Source: Acidobacteriota bacterium (GTDB lineage: Bacteria > Acidobacteriota > UBA6911). Taken from it: a DNA stretch of 64,000 bases. Positions 9,555 to 18,377 of the stretch are shown here, piece by piece. The position numbers and the translations under genes are program-made. Numbering within the stretch: position 1 is the first letter of the stretch; each line of letters begins with the position of its first letter. Location of the stretch: positions 80,192-144,191 of the forward strand of contig JAISUT010000054.1 of the NCBI GenBank assembly GCA_031271905.1, in the 5' to 3' direction. The notes below the pieces were generated by a model that was given only the letters and a program-made list of their open reading frames with translations, made no database searches and had not been told where the DNA came from.

Positions 9555-10634
9555 ATGAAAAACAGGGGACAGATCGACCGCAGGGGTTTTTTGAAGGCGT
9601 CCGTGCAGGGTGTCGCCGTCGCGGGCATCGTGGGGGCGGCGGAGATGGCGGGGGTGGTCGACATGGTGCCGTCGGCGCCGGCGCAAACCAGCAACCGGGA
9701 CAACCCGGCGGAATGGATCGCCGGGGAGATCCGGCGGTTCACGGCGACCTCGCCACGCAACGCGCTCCACAAGGACGTCGCCGGCGAGTTGCCGGAACCC
9801 GAGAAGAAGTGGGCGGCGCAGAAGGCGTGGGACACCCCCTTGGTGGGCTTCGCCAGCGGCGCAGACCCGCTCTTCCCCCAGTACAAGGAATTGGTCGGCC
9901 CCTACCACTGGACGCCGGAGGAGATCTTCAAGCTGGCGCATCCCGGCGTGGACGCCAAACCTGAGGAGTTGGCGGTCGTCGTGTGGATCCTGCCGGCGCT
10001 GGAGGCGGTCAAAGGCTCCCTGCGCAAGGAGGACAAGAACCCCGCCGAACCTTGGGTGCGCGCGCGCATGTACGGGGAGCTGTTCAACGAGGATCTGCGC
10101 CGCCACGTCGCCGAAATCCTCGCCGGCGCGGGCTATCCGGCGGTCGCGCCGACGCTCTACAAGGACTTCCAGACGCAGAAGTCTGAGAAATACGTGTTCG
10201 CGTCCAACTGGTCCGAGCGCCACGCGGCCTATGCCGCCGGGTTGGGGACCTTCGGCCTCTGCGACGGGCTGATCACCGCCAAGGGAAAGGCGATGCGTTG
10301 CGGCGCGGTGGTGGCGAAGATGCCCGCCACGCCCGCCCCCCGCCCCGACTCCGACCCCCACGCCGACTGCCTGCACTACGCCAAGGGGACGTGCGGCGTC
10401 TGTATCTCGCGTTGCGCCGGCAAGGCGGTCAGCAAGGATGGCCACGACAAAAACGCCTGTTACAAGCAGCTCGGGGTCACCACCCAGTACGCCAAGGAGC
10501 ATTACGGCATCGACGGCTACGGGTGCGGCTTCTGCCAGACCCGCACCCCCTGCGAATCGGGCATCCCTACTCCGCGACCAGCCAGACGGTTGATCGTGAG
10601 CCGCACCCCCTGCGAATCGGGCATCCCGGTCTGA
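9555..10634 (+). CDS. Tat-exported QueG / reductive-dehalogenase-like 4Fe-4S protein
   Basis: 359 residues with an N-terminal twin-arginine signal (RRGFLKAS, Arg9-Arg10, then a hydrophobic stretch). The middle contains GLGTFGLCDGLIT. The C-terminal part has a ferredoxin-like Cys cluster starting near residue 272 (CLHYAKGTCGVCISRC, then Cys in NACYKQ) and a second group (GCGFCQT...PCESGIP). This arrangement occurs in epoxyqueuosine-reductase-like proteins and in reductive dehalogenases. It is shorter than a typical dehalogenase and no membrane-anchor gene follows, so the substrate is open. A strong AAAGGAGG precedes the ATG. The 3' end is odd: a 27-base segment (10541-10567) recurs exactly at 10601-10627, so the protein ends with two RTPCESGIP units. 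This could be an original end plus a duplicated tail. Confidence 0.75.
   Translation: MKNRGQIDRRGFLKASVQGVAVAGIVGAAEMAGVVDMVPSAPAQTSNRDNPAEWIAGEIRRFTATSPRNALHKDVAGELPEPEKKWAAQKAWDTPLVGFASGADPLFPQYKELVGPYHWTPEEIFKLAHPGVDAKPEELAVVVWILPALEAVKGSLRKEDKNPAEPWVRARMYGELFNEDLRRHVAEILAGAGYPAVAPTLYKDFQTQKSEKYVFASNWSERHAAYAAGLGTFGLCDGLITAKGKAMRCGAVVAKMPATPAPRPDSDPHADCLHYAKGTCGVCISRCAGKAVSKDGHDKNACYKQLGVTTQYAKEHYGIDGYGCGFCQTRTPCESGIPTPRPARRLIVSRTPCESGIPV
10541..10627 (+). repeat. 27-bp direct duplication, period 60, at the 3' end of the Fe-S protein gene
   Basis: The segment beginning CCGCACCCCCTGCGAATCGG is identical over 27 bases at 10541-10567 and 10601-10627. The period is exactly 60 bases, so the reading frame is kept. 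Both copies encode RTPCESGIP. It lies just upstream of repeat R1 (starts 10639). Confidence 0.9.
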
Positions 10635-10936
10635 GCCCTTTTTTCGTCATCGAATGACGCGAATGCGCGCGAATCCCTCCATGCTTTCCATTCGCGTCGA
10701 TTCGCGTCGTTCGATGGCCTTCCCCTGCTTCGAGCGCCGAACCGACCCCGATATTTCCGTCGCGCCGGCGGGTTCAAAGGGGCTCCCTGCGCCCCGGACG
10801 CCCTTCGCCATCGGCCTGCGTCGGACTCGCGCCTGGCGTGCGATAAAGATTTCTTAACCTTCCACAAATCGCCATTTCTTTCACGATATATTCCACTCTC
10901 CGAACGGGGGGTGAATATGGGAATGGAGGGTGCGCG
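10635..10936. other. intergenic region holding repeat R1 and the upstream region of the secretion locus
   Basis: About 300 bases. The left half is repeat R1 (10639-10766). The right half becomes AT-richer from about 10850 (TTTCTTAACC, CGATATATTCC) and probably contains the promoter of the secretion locus. I could not match a convincing -35/-10 pair. A 68-codon open frame over the repeat is not credible as a gene. Confidence 0.5.
10639..10766 (+). repeat. palindromic dispersed repeat R1, copy A
   Basis: 128 bases that recur with few differences and in the same orientation at 21703-21829. The first part folds into a long imperfect hairpin: CATCGAATGACGCGAATG from 10649 pairs with the reverse complement of CATTCGCGTCGATTCGCGTC...TTCGATG ending at 10716. 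It begins four bases after the stop codon of the Fe-S protein gene. Confidence 0.9.
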
Positions 10937-12454
10937 ATGAAATGCGGGAATTGCGGTACGGAAATCAGCCAAGGTGAGTTCTGCCCCCGATGCGGCGCAG
11001 CCGTTTCGTCGGCACCCGCGCCTGAAACCGCGCCGCCGCCTGAGGTCGCGGTGGCCGCAGCTCCTTGGAAGCGACGGTCCCAGGCCGGTCAAGGCGCGCC
11101 GCAGGCCGTGGCGGCGGCAGAAGCGGCTGCGCCTGCCGCACCCGCGACCCCGCCGCCTCCGCTCGCGCCGCCGCCGCCGGTTGCCGCTCCGGTCGTCGCC
11201 GCGCCGCCGCCGCCACCGGTTCCCGAACCTGTCCCAGTGACGCAAGCCCCCGCCCTGCCGGTAGAGCCGATGACGCAACCGGAGGCGGCGCCGGAGCCCC
11301 GCAAGTCCGGAGGCAAGAAACTCGCCGTCATCCTAGGCGCGGCGATCTTACTGGTCGCGGCGGCGGGAGGCGCGGCATGGTACTTCTTCCTGCGCGGCGG
11401 CGGCGCGGGATCGGGCGGCGGCTCTAAAGCCGCGTCGCGGGTTCTCGCAGGAAACGGTCTGGACGGCTTGGCGCAGGTCGGGCTGGTTTCGGAGGAATTG
11501 GACGAAGAATGGGACGAGACGCCGGCCGAACCGGCCGAGGGCGCGCCCGCCGCCTCCGGCCAGTCCGTCGCTTCGAACCCGAGCCAGGCCGCAGGGTCGG
11601 CACAACAACCGCAAGGCGGACAGGATCGCGGGCAACAGGCGAAGCCGCCGGCTCAATCCGGGCAACAGGCCGCCAAGCCCCAGGGGAAAAACCAGCCCGC
11701 GCCATCCACCGCCGGGACGTCGCCTTCCGTCGCCGCGCCGACGGGGACTTACGCCCGCCTGTCGGTGAAGACCGCTCCGGGCGTGTCCGTCTTCCTGGAC
11801 GGACGTTCGCTCGGCACCACGAACGGCGCAGGCGAGTTGCACTATGACGAGGTGCCGCCGGGGATGCACGAAGTGGCCGCGCGGCTCGCGGGCCACGCCG
11901 AAGTGAAGCAGAACCTGCAATTCGCGACCGGGGGGCAGCAGTTCATATCGCTGGAGTTGAAAAAACTGCTCGGCAACCTTTCGGTCACGGTCAACGTCGC
12001 AAACGCGGACATCGCGGTCAAGGGCGCGGGACATTCCGGGACTTACCAGGACAAGGTGACGGCATTGGCGCTTCCGGAAGGCGACTACGACGTCGTCGTG
12101 TCGAAACCGGGCTACAACACGTCCTCCCAGCGGGTGCACGTCGGGGCAAACCAAGGCAAGGGGCTCACTGTGACGCTTGCTTCCAGCTACGCCGGGGCGC
12201 GCTCTGGGACGCTGGTCTGGGAAGGGGAAGTCCGCGACACGGACCTGGTGACCATCGAGAACGGGAAGGCCAGCGCGGGGAAGCTCACGGGCGATCCGTT
12301 GCCTGGCGTGCCGTGCCAAGTCCAGTCGTCCGACACGGGCAAGGTGACCGTCGATGTCGCGCCCGGGCCGGAGAACCAATACCGAGGCATGACCTTGCGG
12401 GTGGCCGGGAAGAAGAAGGTCAAGGTGTCGCTGAAATGGACGGTCACCCCCTGA
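10937..12454 (+). CDS. zinc-ribbon / proline-rich / transmembrane / PEGA-domain protein
   Basis: 505 residues. The N-terminus is a zinc ribbon (CGNCGTEIS...CPRCG, Cys at 3, 6, 17 and 20). A long Ala/Pro-rich linker follows to about residue 120, then one transmembrane helix (about 128-150), a Gln/Ala/Pro-rich spacer, and from about 272 a PEGA-type domain (SVKTAPGVSVFLDGRSLGTT). Two further beta-rich domains close the protein. Predicted topology: cytoplasmic zinc ribbon, extracytoplasmic PEGA and C-terminal domains. The gene opens the locus with EssC and WXG100 genes on the same strand. I infer a structural or accessory role in that system, comparable in topology, but not visibly in sequence, to EssB. 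GGAGGGTGCGCG precedes the ATG. Confidence 0.8.
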   Translation: MKCGNCGTEISQGEFCPRCGAAVSSAPAPETAPPPEVAVAAAPWKRRSQAGQGAPQAVAAAEAAAPAAPATPPPPLAPPPPVAAPVVAAPPPPPVPEPVPVTQAPALPVEPMTQPEAAPEPRKSGGKKLAVILGAAILLVAAAGGAAWYFFLRGGGAGSGGGSKAASRVLAGNGLDGLAQVGLVSEELDEEWDETPAEPAEGAPAASGQSVASNPSQAAGSAQQPQGGQDRGQQAKPPAQSGQQAAKPQGKNQPAPSTAGTSPSVAAPTGTYARLSVKTAPGVSVFLDGRSLGTTNGAGELHYDEVPPGMHEVAARLAGHAEVKQNLQFATGGQQFISLELKKLLGNLSVTVNVANADIAVKGAGHSGTYQDKVTALALPEGDYDVVVSKPGYNTSSQRVHVGANQGKGLTVTLASSYAGARSGTLVWEGEVRDTDLVTIENGKASAGKLTGDPLPGVPCQVQSSDTGKVTVDVAPGPENQYRGMTLRVAGKKKVKVSLKWTVTP

Positions 12455-12659
12455 CAAGGGCGGCGCAAGTCGTGGTGCGCCAAGGGAGAGGAAGTAGGCA
12501 AAGCTAAGAGTAAAGGGAGCCTCTAAAAACCTCGCAGACAAGGCGTCGCAGAAGGTCGAAAAGCGGGGTTTACTACGGCGAATGAGCATTTTCGACTCAG
12601 GCGCAACGCAGCGTCCGGGGTTTTTAGACGTTCCCCAAAGACTAAGGAGAAAGAGCCCA
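12455..12659. other. intergenic gap carrying repeat R2
   Basis: The 205 bases between the two membrane-protein genes of the secretion locus consist largely of the R2 element. An AAGGAGA ribosome site for the next gene follows at the end. No promoter is evident. Confidence 0.6.
12516..12635 (+). repeat. MITE-like repeat R2, copy a
   Basis: About 120 bases bounded by near-matching terminal inverted repeats: GGAGCCTCTAAAAAC at the left and GTTTTTAGACGTTCC at the right. The interior includes AATGAGCATTTTCGAC. The same element is found inverted at 63426-63550, and decayed relatives lie at 61494-61606 and 62806-62868. Confidence 0.85.
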
Positions 12660-13655
12660 ATGGAATACAAGAAAAACCCGGACGGAGCACCTCGGGACGG
12701 AGCGCCTTCTTCGGACGGCACATCGGCGTTGTTCGTATCCGCGCGCAAGAAGCAGTTGGCGCAGCAGGAGGCGGAGCGCGCCGCGCGGGAGAAGGAAGAG
12801 CAGCGGCTGGCCGCCGAGGCGGAGGTGCGGCGTCTGGAGGCCGAGGTGGTGGAACGGAAGCGCAGGGCGGAGGAAGAGGCTCTGCGCGTCGAAGCTGACA
12901 ACGCCGAGAAGCGGCGCCTCGCGGAAGCGGAGGCGAAGCGGATCGCCGCGGAGGCCAATGCGCTAAAGGCGCAGGCCGCGGCAAATCCGAACGCCGTCCT
13001 CGGCACGCCCCCGCCCCAGGCCCCGGCGTTTGCGGCACCCGTCCAGCCCGCCGCCGCGGCGCCGGCGAAGCCGCTGAACATGAAGCTGATCATCGGCGCG
13101 GCGGCGGGCGCGTTGGTGGTGCTCATCTTGGCCATCGTCTTGATTTCATCGATCGGCGGCGGCGGGGTCGATTCGGACGCGAAGTTCGACGCCTCGACAC
13201 AGGTGACCGTCATGGCGATGGGGATCAACTACCCGAAAAGCCAGCTCAAAATATCGAGCCAAAACGCCAACGGCGTCGCCTTCGGCCCGATCGATCAGGG
13301 GGACGACGTCACCATCAACTGCGTGGTTCATTCCGTGGGAAACACCACCATCCAAGCGCTCAACGCCACGAACATGGAATTCGTCAAGGCGTTGTCAACC
13401 AATATAGTCGATGGGAAGATCGGCGCGGCCGATACGGTCGGCTCCCATGTGCGACGTCGGATGGCGGGCGTCGATTCGGACACCGGCAATGCCATGGTCC
13501 TCTATGTGCAGACCGGCGGTTGGAAGAACATCCATAACAACAAGGTATACACCTACAGCTTTCTGCTCGCGTGCCCGCAGAAGTCCGAGGACGCCTGGGT
13601 GAAGCTGTGGGATAGGATGCTCGACGAACTCTACGACCCGTCGGCGGCGGGGTAA
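12660..13655 (+). CDS. coiled-coil, single-pass membrane protein of the secretion locus
   Basis: 331 residues. Residues about 25-110 form a highly charged Ala/Glu/Arg coiled coil (heptads such as QEAERAAREKEEQRLAAEAE). A Pro/Ala linker follows, then one transmembrane helix near 142-163 (LIIGAAAGALVVLILAIVL). An extracytoplasmic domain of about 165 residues rich in beta strands closes the protein. I do not recognise that domain. The coiled coil should be cytoplasmic. ATG 12660 has AAGGAGA upstream; the frame is open back to 12582 but only through repeat R2. The next gene, essC, starts 100 bases downstream. The position suggests a membrane component of the secretion apparatus. Confidence 0.8.
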   Translation: MEYKKNPDGAPRDGAPSSDGTSALFVSARKKQLAQQEAERAAREKEEQRLAAEAEVRRLEAEVVERKRRAEEEALRVEADNAEKRRLAEAEAKRIAAEANALKAQAAANPNAVLGTPPPQAPAFAAPVQPAAAAPAKPLNMKLIIGAAAGALVVLILAIVLISSIGGGGVDSDAKFDASTQVTVMAMGINYPKSQLKISSQNANGVAFGPIDQGDDVTINCVVHSVGNTTIQALNATNMEFVKALSTNIVDGKIGAADTVGSHVRRRMAGVDSDTGNAMVLYVQTGGWKNIHNNKVYTYSFLLACPQKSEDAWVKLWDRMLDELYDPSAAG

Positions 13656-13755
13656 ACCGATGTTTGACGCAGCGGTTCGTGGCCTGTGATCCGTGGTCTG
13701 CAAACCGCGGATCGCGGGCCACGGCTATGCAAGTCCAATCGCGGAGGGGGAGAGA

Positions 13756-16700
13756 ATGAGTCTGCTACTGACGACGGTCTTCGAAAACGGTTTCCAGGAA
13801 ATCTACCTGCCCGGCGTGGACAACAAGACCGTGCCCATCGACATCCGCCCGCACATCAGCGGCTGGGCCAAGGACATCACCCTCCCCTTGGACGTGTGGA
13901 ACGGCGTCTGGACGCTGCACGGCAGCAAGCAGTTCGCCATCATGCGTGACGAGCGGCCGGTGGACGAGGCGGTGCTCGAACCCGGCCTCCTGCTCAACTG
14001 CCAGTTGGCCGACGGCGAGACGATGTTCTCCCTGACCGTGGAGGAGGTGGACGCGGGCCACACCCAGTTCGACAAGTTCTTCCTCGACTTCGGCGCCTGG
14101 CCGAGCGTGAACATCGGGAGCGCGGCAGGGAACGTCATCCGCTACGGCAACCAATACTGCTCGCCCCGGCACGCGGAGATCGTCAGCGAGAACGGCCAGG
14201 CCGTCGTGCGCGACCTGGGGAGCGTCAACGGCACCTTCGTGGGCGGCAGCATCCTTTCGGGGAGCCGCCCGCTGAAATACGGCGACGTCATCTACGTCAT
14301 CGGCCTGAAGATCGTCTACCTCGGCAACGTCTTGGCCATCAACGACCCCAAGGGGCGGCGCTCGGTGGACGAGGCGAAGCTGAAGCCCATCCACATCGAG
14401 TCGGGCGGGGAAGAGGCGCAGGAGAGCGACTTCGAGGCGGAGGAGACTTATTTCCTGCGCACGCCGCGCACCTTGGAGAAGCTGGACGACGAGACGTTCT
14501 CCATCGAGAAGTGCCCGCCGCCGAACACGCAGAAGCGCCAGCCGATACTGTTCACCATCGGCCCCGCCTTCACGATGATGATCCCGATGGTGGCCGGCGC
14601 GATGATGATGGGGGGCGGGGGCTCGATGGCCAGCGGCCTCGTGATGAGCGTCGGCGCGGCGCTGATCGGCGCCATATGGGGCATTTTGAACATCCAGTAC
14701 CAGAAGAAGGAGGAGGCCGAGACCGAGGCCGCCCGCGTGGGCAACTACACCGCCTACCTCGCGAAGATCGCGACCCGCATCCGGGAGAAGATGGTGCACA
14801 ACCGGGGCGTGCTCGCCCGCATGCTCCCCTCCACCGACGAGGTGGTCGCCTTCGCCGCCGACGGCAGCCCGCGGCTCTGGGAAAAGGGCGCCCTCCACGA
14901 GGACTTCCTCCATTTGCGGCTCGGCGCCGGCGCCATCCCCTCGCCGAACCGCATCGAGACGCCGAAAGAGCAGTTGATGACCCAGCACGACCCGCTCAAC
15001 GACAAGATGGACGACCTGCGCGTCGGCACGTCGGAGCTGCACAACGTCCCGGTGGGGCTGTCGCTCTACCAGAACCGGATGGTGGGCGTCGTGAGCCACG
15101 ACCGCGACAAGGCGCTGAACCTCTCCCGCATCCTCGGCGCGCAGATCGCCGGGCTGCACCCCTACACCGACGTGCGGCTCTGCTACGTCTATCCCATGCG
15201 CGAGTCCGCAAGCTGGGACTACGTCCGCTTCCTGCCCCACACCTGGACCCCTGACGGGAGCCTGCGCCTCGTCGCCAACGACGCGGGCACGGTGGGCGAC
15301 GTGATGTATTTCCTCTCCGGCGTCGTCCGCGACCGCCTGGAGAAGCAGCAGGACGCGGCGGACGAGAACGCCAAGGCCCTCCCCCACTACGTCGTGGTCG
15401 TGGCCGACTGGCAGCTCGTGGAGAACGAGCCGATCGCGAAATACCTGACGAACCCCGCCCCCGCGCTGGGGCTGACGGTGGTGTTCCTAGTGGACTCCAC
15501 CGACAAGCTCCCCTCCGGCTGCACCGCCATCGTGCGCGACGACAAGGAAGGCTCCTTCTTCTACAGCACGACGGGCTCCTTCCCCCGGCGCGACGGCGTC
15601 ACCTTCGACAACGTGTCCTTGGAGCAGACCGACGATTTCGCGCGGAACCTCTCCACCTACCGCGTGCGCGAGTTGAACGTGTCCGCCGCCGTCCCCGACA
15701 TGCTCACCTTCCTCGACATGTACAAGACCTCCCGCGTGGAAGACCTGGACGTCCTGCACAAGTGGCTGGAAAACCGCACCTACGAGAGCATGAAGTCGAT
15801 GGTCGGCTACAAGTCGGGCAGCCAGCCCCTCTACCTGGACATCCATGAGAAGTACCACGGGCCGCACGGGCTGGTGGCCGGCACCACCGGGTCGGGCAAG
15901 TCCGAGACCCTGCAAAGCTACATCCTGTCGCTGGCGGTCAGCTACCACCCCCACGAGGTCGCCTTCATCCTCATCGACTACAAGGGGGGCGGCATGGCGC
16001 AGAGCTTCCTCGGCCTGCCCCACCTGGCGGGGGTCATCACGAACCTGGGCGGCAACGCCACCAACCGCGCGCTCCTGTCCATCAACGCGGAGATCAAGCA
16101 CCGCCAGCGCGTGTTCAACGAATACAAGGTCAAGCACATCGACGCCTACATCGAACTCTACCGCTCCGGCGTCGCCACGGAGCCGATGCCGCACCTGCTG
16201 ATCATCGCGGACGAGTTCGCGGAGCTGAAGAAGGAGCAGCCCGAGTTCGTGCGGGCGCTGGTCTCGGCGGCGCGCGTGGGCCGTTCGCTGGGGGTGAACC
16301 TGATCCTCGCGACGCAGAAGCCGTCCGGCGTCGTGGACGACGAGATCTGGTCGAACACGCGCTTCCGGCTCTGCCTGCGCGTGGCCGACAAGCAGGATTC
16401 CAACGAGATGCTCAAGCGGCCCGACGCGGCCTTCATCACCGGCACCGGGCGCGGCTACTTCCAGGTCGGCAACGACGAGATCTTCGAGGAGTTCCAGTCC
16501 GGCTGGTCGGGCGCGGAGTACACGCCGGAGGTGCCGTTCGCCGACGACAAGAACATCAAGGTGGAGCTGCTGAACCTGATCGGCAAAAACGGCGTGCCCA
16601 AGCAGAAGATGAAAAAGAAGAGCGACAACATCGCCAAGCTCACCCAGCTCGACGTCGTGGTGAAGCACACCGCCCAGGTCGCCGCCGAGAACCAGATTTC

Positions 16701-18366
16701 CGAGCTGCGGCAGATCTGGCTGCCGCCGCTGCCCAAGACGCTGTACCTGGAAGACCTGGCGGAAACCCCCAAGCCGGAGGGCTTCTCGCTCCTCGTGCCC
16801 GTGGGCCTCGCCGACAACCCCGAGAACCAGAGCCAGTACCCGGTGGCGGTGGACTTCCTCCGCGACGGGCACCTGCTCGTGTGCGGCTCGGGCGGCTCGG
16901 GACGGACGACGCTCCTGCAGACGCTCATCTACGGCGCGGCCGCCCGGTACTCCGCCGAGGAGGTCAACATCTACGTCGCCGACTTCTCCAGCCGCACGAT
17001 GGCGGTCTTCTCCAGCCTGCCGCATGTGGGCGGCGTGCTGTTCGAGGGGGACGACGACAAGATAGCCGAGGTCTTCGAGTTGTTGCAGAAGACGCTGGCG
17101 CGGCGCAAGAGCGAGTTCGCCGAGCAGGGCGTCGGCTCCTTCCGCGAGTATGTCACGCAGAAGAGCGACTGCCCGGCCATCCTGTTCTTCATCGACAACT
17201 ACGTCGCCTTCCTCGAAAGCTACGAGCAGTACGAGGACACGCTGGCGCAACTCTCCCGCGAGGCGTCCAGCTACGGCATCTACCTGGTGCTCGCCATGAA
17301 CAACTCCGGCGAGCTGCGCAGCCGCCTCCGGCAGAACTTCACCTCCGGCATCGCCTTGCAGATGTCCGACCGCTTCGAGTACGAGGCGGTCGTCGGCGAC
17401 CGCACGGAGATCGTCCCCGAGGGCCGGACGCCGGGGCGCGGCCTGATCAAGTCGCCGCTGCCGGTGGAGTTCCACGTCGCCTTCTGCGTGAAGGAGGAGC
17501 CCGGCCAGTCGCAGGCGCAGACCCTGCGCCGCAAGTTCGCGGCCATGTCGCCGGCTTCGTCCGGCGGCGGGGTGAAGAAGATCGGCGACACCTTGGAGGG
17601 CGTCGGCTTCGAGGCGTTCGTGGCGCGGGCCGACGTGAAGGCCCTGCCGGAGGGCGAGCTGGCGCTCGGGCTGGCCGCGGAGGACGCGGGGCTGGTGACG
17701 ATCCACCTGGACGACGAGTTCTGCTACACGGTGGGCGGCTCCGGCCAGTCCGGCAAGACCAACCTGCTGGCCTCCCTGGCCAAGCAGGCCAAGGCCAAGG
17801 GCGCGCGCCTGTTCCTGTTCGACAACGCGGGCGGTCCGCTTGAGGCGCTGGGCGTCTTCGAAAGGGTCGCCCACGACGACGCGGAGCTGTTCAGCCTGAT
17901 GGAAGACGTGCTGGTCGCCGAGTTCACCGAGCGCAACGGCGTGGTGAACGACGCGCGGGACGCGGGCGGCAGCGTGGCCGAGGCGATGAAGGGGCACGGG
18001 CGCATCGTGTTCTTCGTCAACGACATGTCGGCCTTCATGCGCGCCGTCTACAGCCCGTCGATGGACATGGGCGGGTTCATGGAGGTCGCGCTGGAGAAGG
18101 GGCGCGAGCACAAGATCCACTTCTTCGCGGCGGTCACGCCGGACGACTACGGCGACATGGCCCGCTACGCCGCCATGCGCACCTGGGCGAACTGGGGGCG
18201 CGGCGTGCATCTGGGCGGGCTCTTCGACCAGCAGGGCATCCTGCGTTTCGAGATGTCGGCGGCCGACAGCGTGCGCCAGCTTCCGGCGGGCGTCGGCTAC
18301 TCTGCCGGGAAGGGCGGCGCGGCGGTCAAGGTCGTGACGCCGAAAACGGCCGAAATCGGCGGGTAA
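13756..18366 (+). CDS. essC: type VII secretion ATPase, FHA-FtsK/SpoIIIE (EssC-type)
   Basis: 1536 residues. The N-terminal region is EssC-like with an FHA domain around residues 120-175 (RYGNQYCSPRHAEI...LGSVNGTF). Two adjacent transmembrane helices lie at about 265-312. Three FtsK/SpoIIIE-type ATPase domains follow. The first has an intact P-loop GTTGSGKSE (about residue 709) and Walker B LLIIADEFAEL. The second P-loop is CGSGGSGRTT (about 1043), with Arg in place of the catalytic Lys. The third is GGSGQSGKTN (about 1326). This is the motor of T7SS-type secretion and normally binds WXG100 substrates through its C-terminal domains. GGAGGGGGAGAG precedes ATG 13756. The five WXG100 genes downstream support the assignment. 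Confidence 0.95.
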   Translation: MSLLLTTVFENGFQEIYLPGVDNKTVPIDIRPHISGWAKDITLPLDVWNGVWTLHGSKQFAIMRDERPVDEAVLEPGLLLNCQLADGETMFSLTVEEVDAGHTQFDKFFLDFGAWPSVNIGSAAGNVIRYGNQYCSPRHAEIVSENGQAVVRDLGSVNGTFVGGSILSGSRPLKYGDVIYVIGLKIVYLGNVLAINDPKGRRSVDEAKLKPIHIESGGEEAQESDFEAEETYFLRTPRTLEKLDDETFSIEKCPPPNTQKRQPILFTIGPAFTMMIPMVAGAMMMGGGGSMASGLVMSVGAALIGAIWGILNIQYQKKEEAETEAARVGNYTAYLAKIATRIREKMVHNRGVLARMLPSTDEVVAFAADGSPRLWEKGALHEDFLHLRLGAGAIPSPNRIETPKEQLMTQHDPLNDKMDDLRVGTSELHNVPVGLSLYQNRMVGVVSHDRDKALNLSRILGAQIAGLHPYTDVRLCYVYPMRESASWDYVRFLPHTWTPDGSLRLVANDAGTVGDVMYFLSGVVRDRLEKQQDAADENAKALPHYVVVVADWQLVENEPIAKYLTNPAPALGLTVVFLVDSTDKLPSGCTAIVRDDKEGSFFYSTTGSFPRRDGVTFDNVSLEQTDDFARNLSTYRVRELNVSAAVPDMLTFLDMYKTSRVEDLDVLHKWLENRTYESMKSMVGYKSGSQPLYLDIHEKYHGPHGLVAGTTGSGKSETLQSYILSLAVSYHPHEVAFILIDYKGGGMAQSFLGLPHLAGVITNLGGNATNRALLSINAEIKHRQRVFNEYKVKHIDAYIELYRSGVATEPMPHLLIIADEFAELKKEQPEFVRALVSAARVGRSLGVNLILATQKPSGVVDDEIWSNTRFRLCLRVADKQDSNEMLKRPDAAFITGTGRGYFQVGNDEIFEEFQSGWSGAEYTPEVPFADDKNIKVELLNLIGKNGVPKQKMKKKSDNIAKLTQLDVVVKHTAQVAAENQISELRQIWLPPLPKTLYLEDLAETPKPEGFSLLVPVGLADNPENQSQYPVAVDFLRDGHLLVCGSGGSGRTTLLQTLIYGAAARYSAEEVNIYVADFSSRTMAVFSSLPHVGGVLFEGDDDKIAEVFELLQKTLARRKSEFAEQGVGSFREYVTQKSDCPAILFFIDNYVAFLESYEQYEDTLAQLSREASSYGIYLVLAMNNSGELRSRLRQNFTSGIALQMSDRFEYEAVVGDRTEIVPEGRTPGRGLIKSPLPVEFHVAFCVKEEPGQSQAQTLRRKFAAMSPASSGGGVKKIGDTLEGVGFEAFVARADVKALPEGELALGLAAEDAGLVTIHLDDEFCYTVGGSGQSGKTNLLASLAKQAKAKGARLFLFDNAGGPLEALGVFERVAHDDAELFSLMEDVLVAEFTERNGVVNDARDAGGSVAEAMKGHGRIVFFVNDMSAFMRAVYSPSMDMGGFMEVALEKGREHKIHFFAAVTPDDYGDMARYAAMRTWANWGRGVHLGGLFDQQGILRFEMSAADSVRQLPAGVGYSAGKGGAAVKVVTPKTAEIGG

Positions 18367-18377
18367 AGGGAGGAGAC

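Noticed and set aside
10654..10857. 67-codon open frame over the region after the Fe-S protein gene
   Set aside because: It lies in repeat R1 and a similar frame recurs in copy B, so it reflects the repeat and not a gene.
13693..13755. Upstream extension of essC
   Set aside because: The extra codons have no ribosome site and no family match, while ATG 13756 has a strong GGAGGGGG box.
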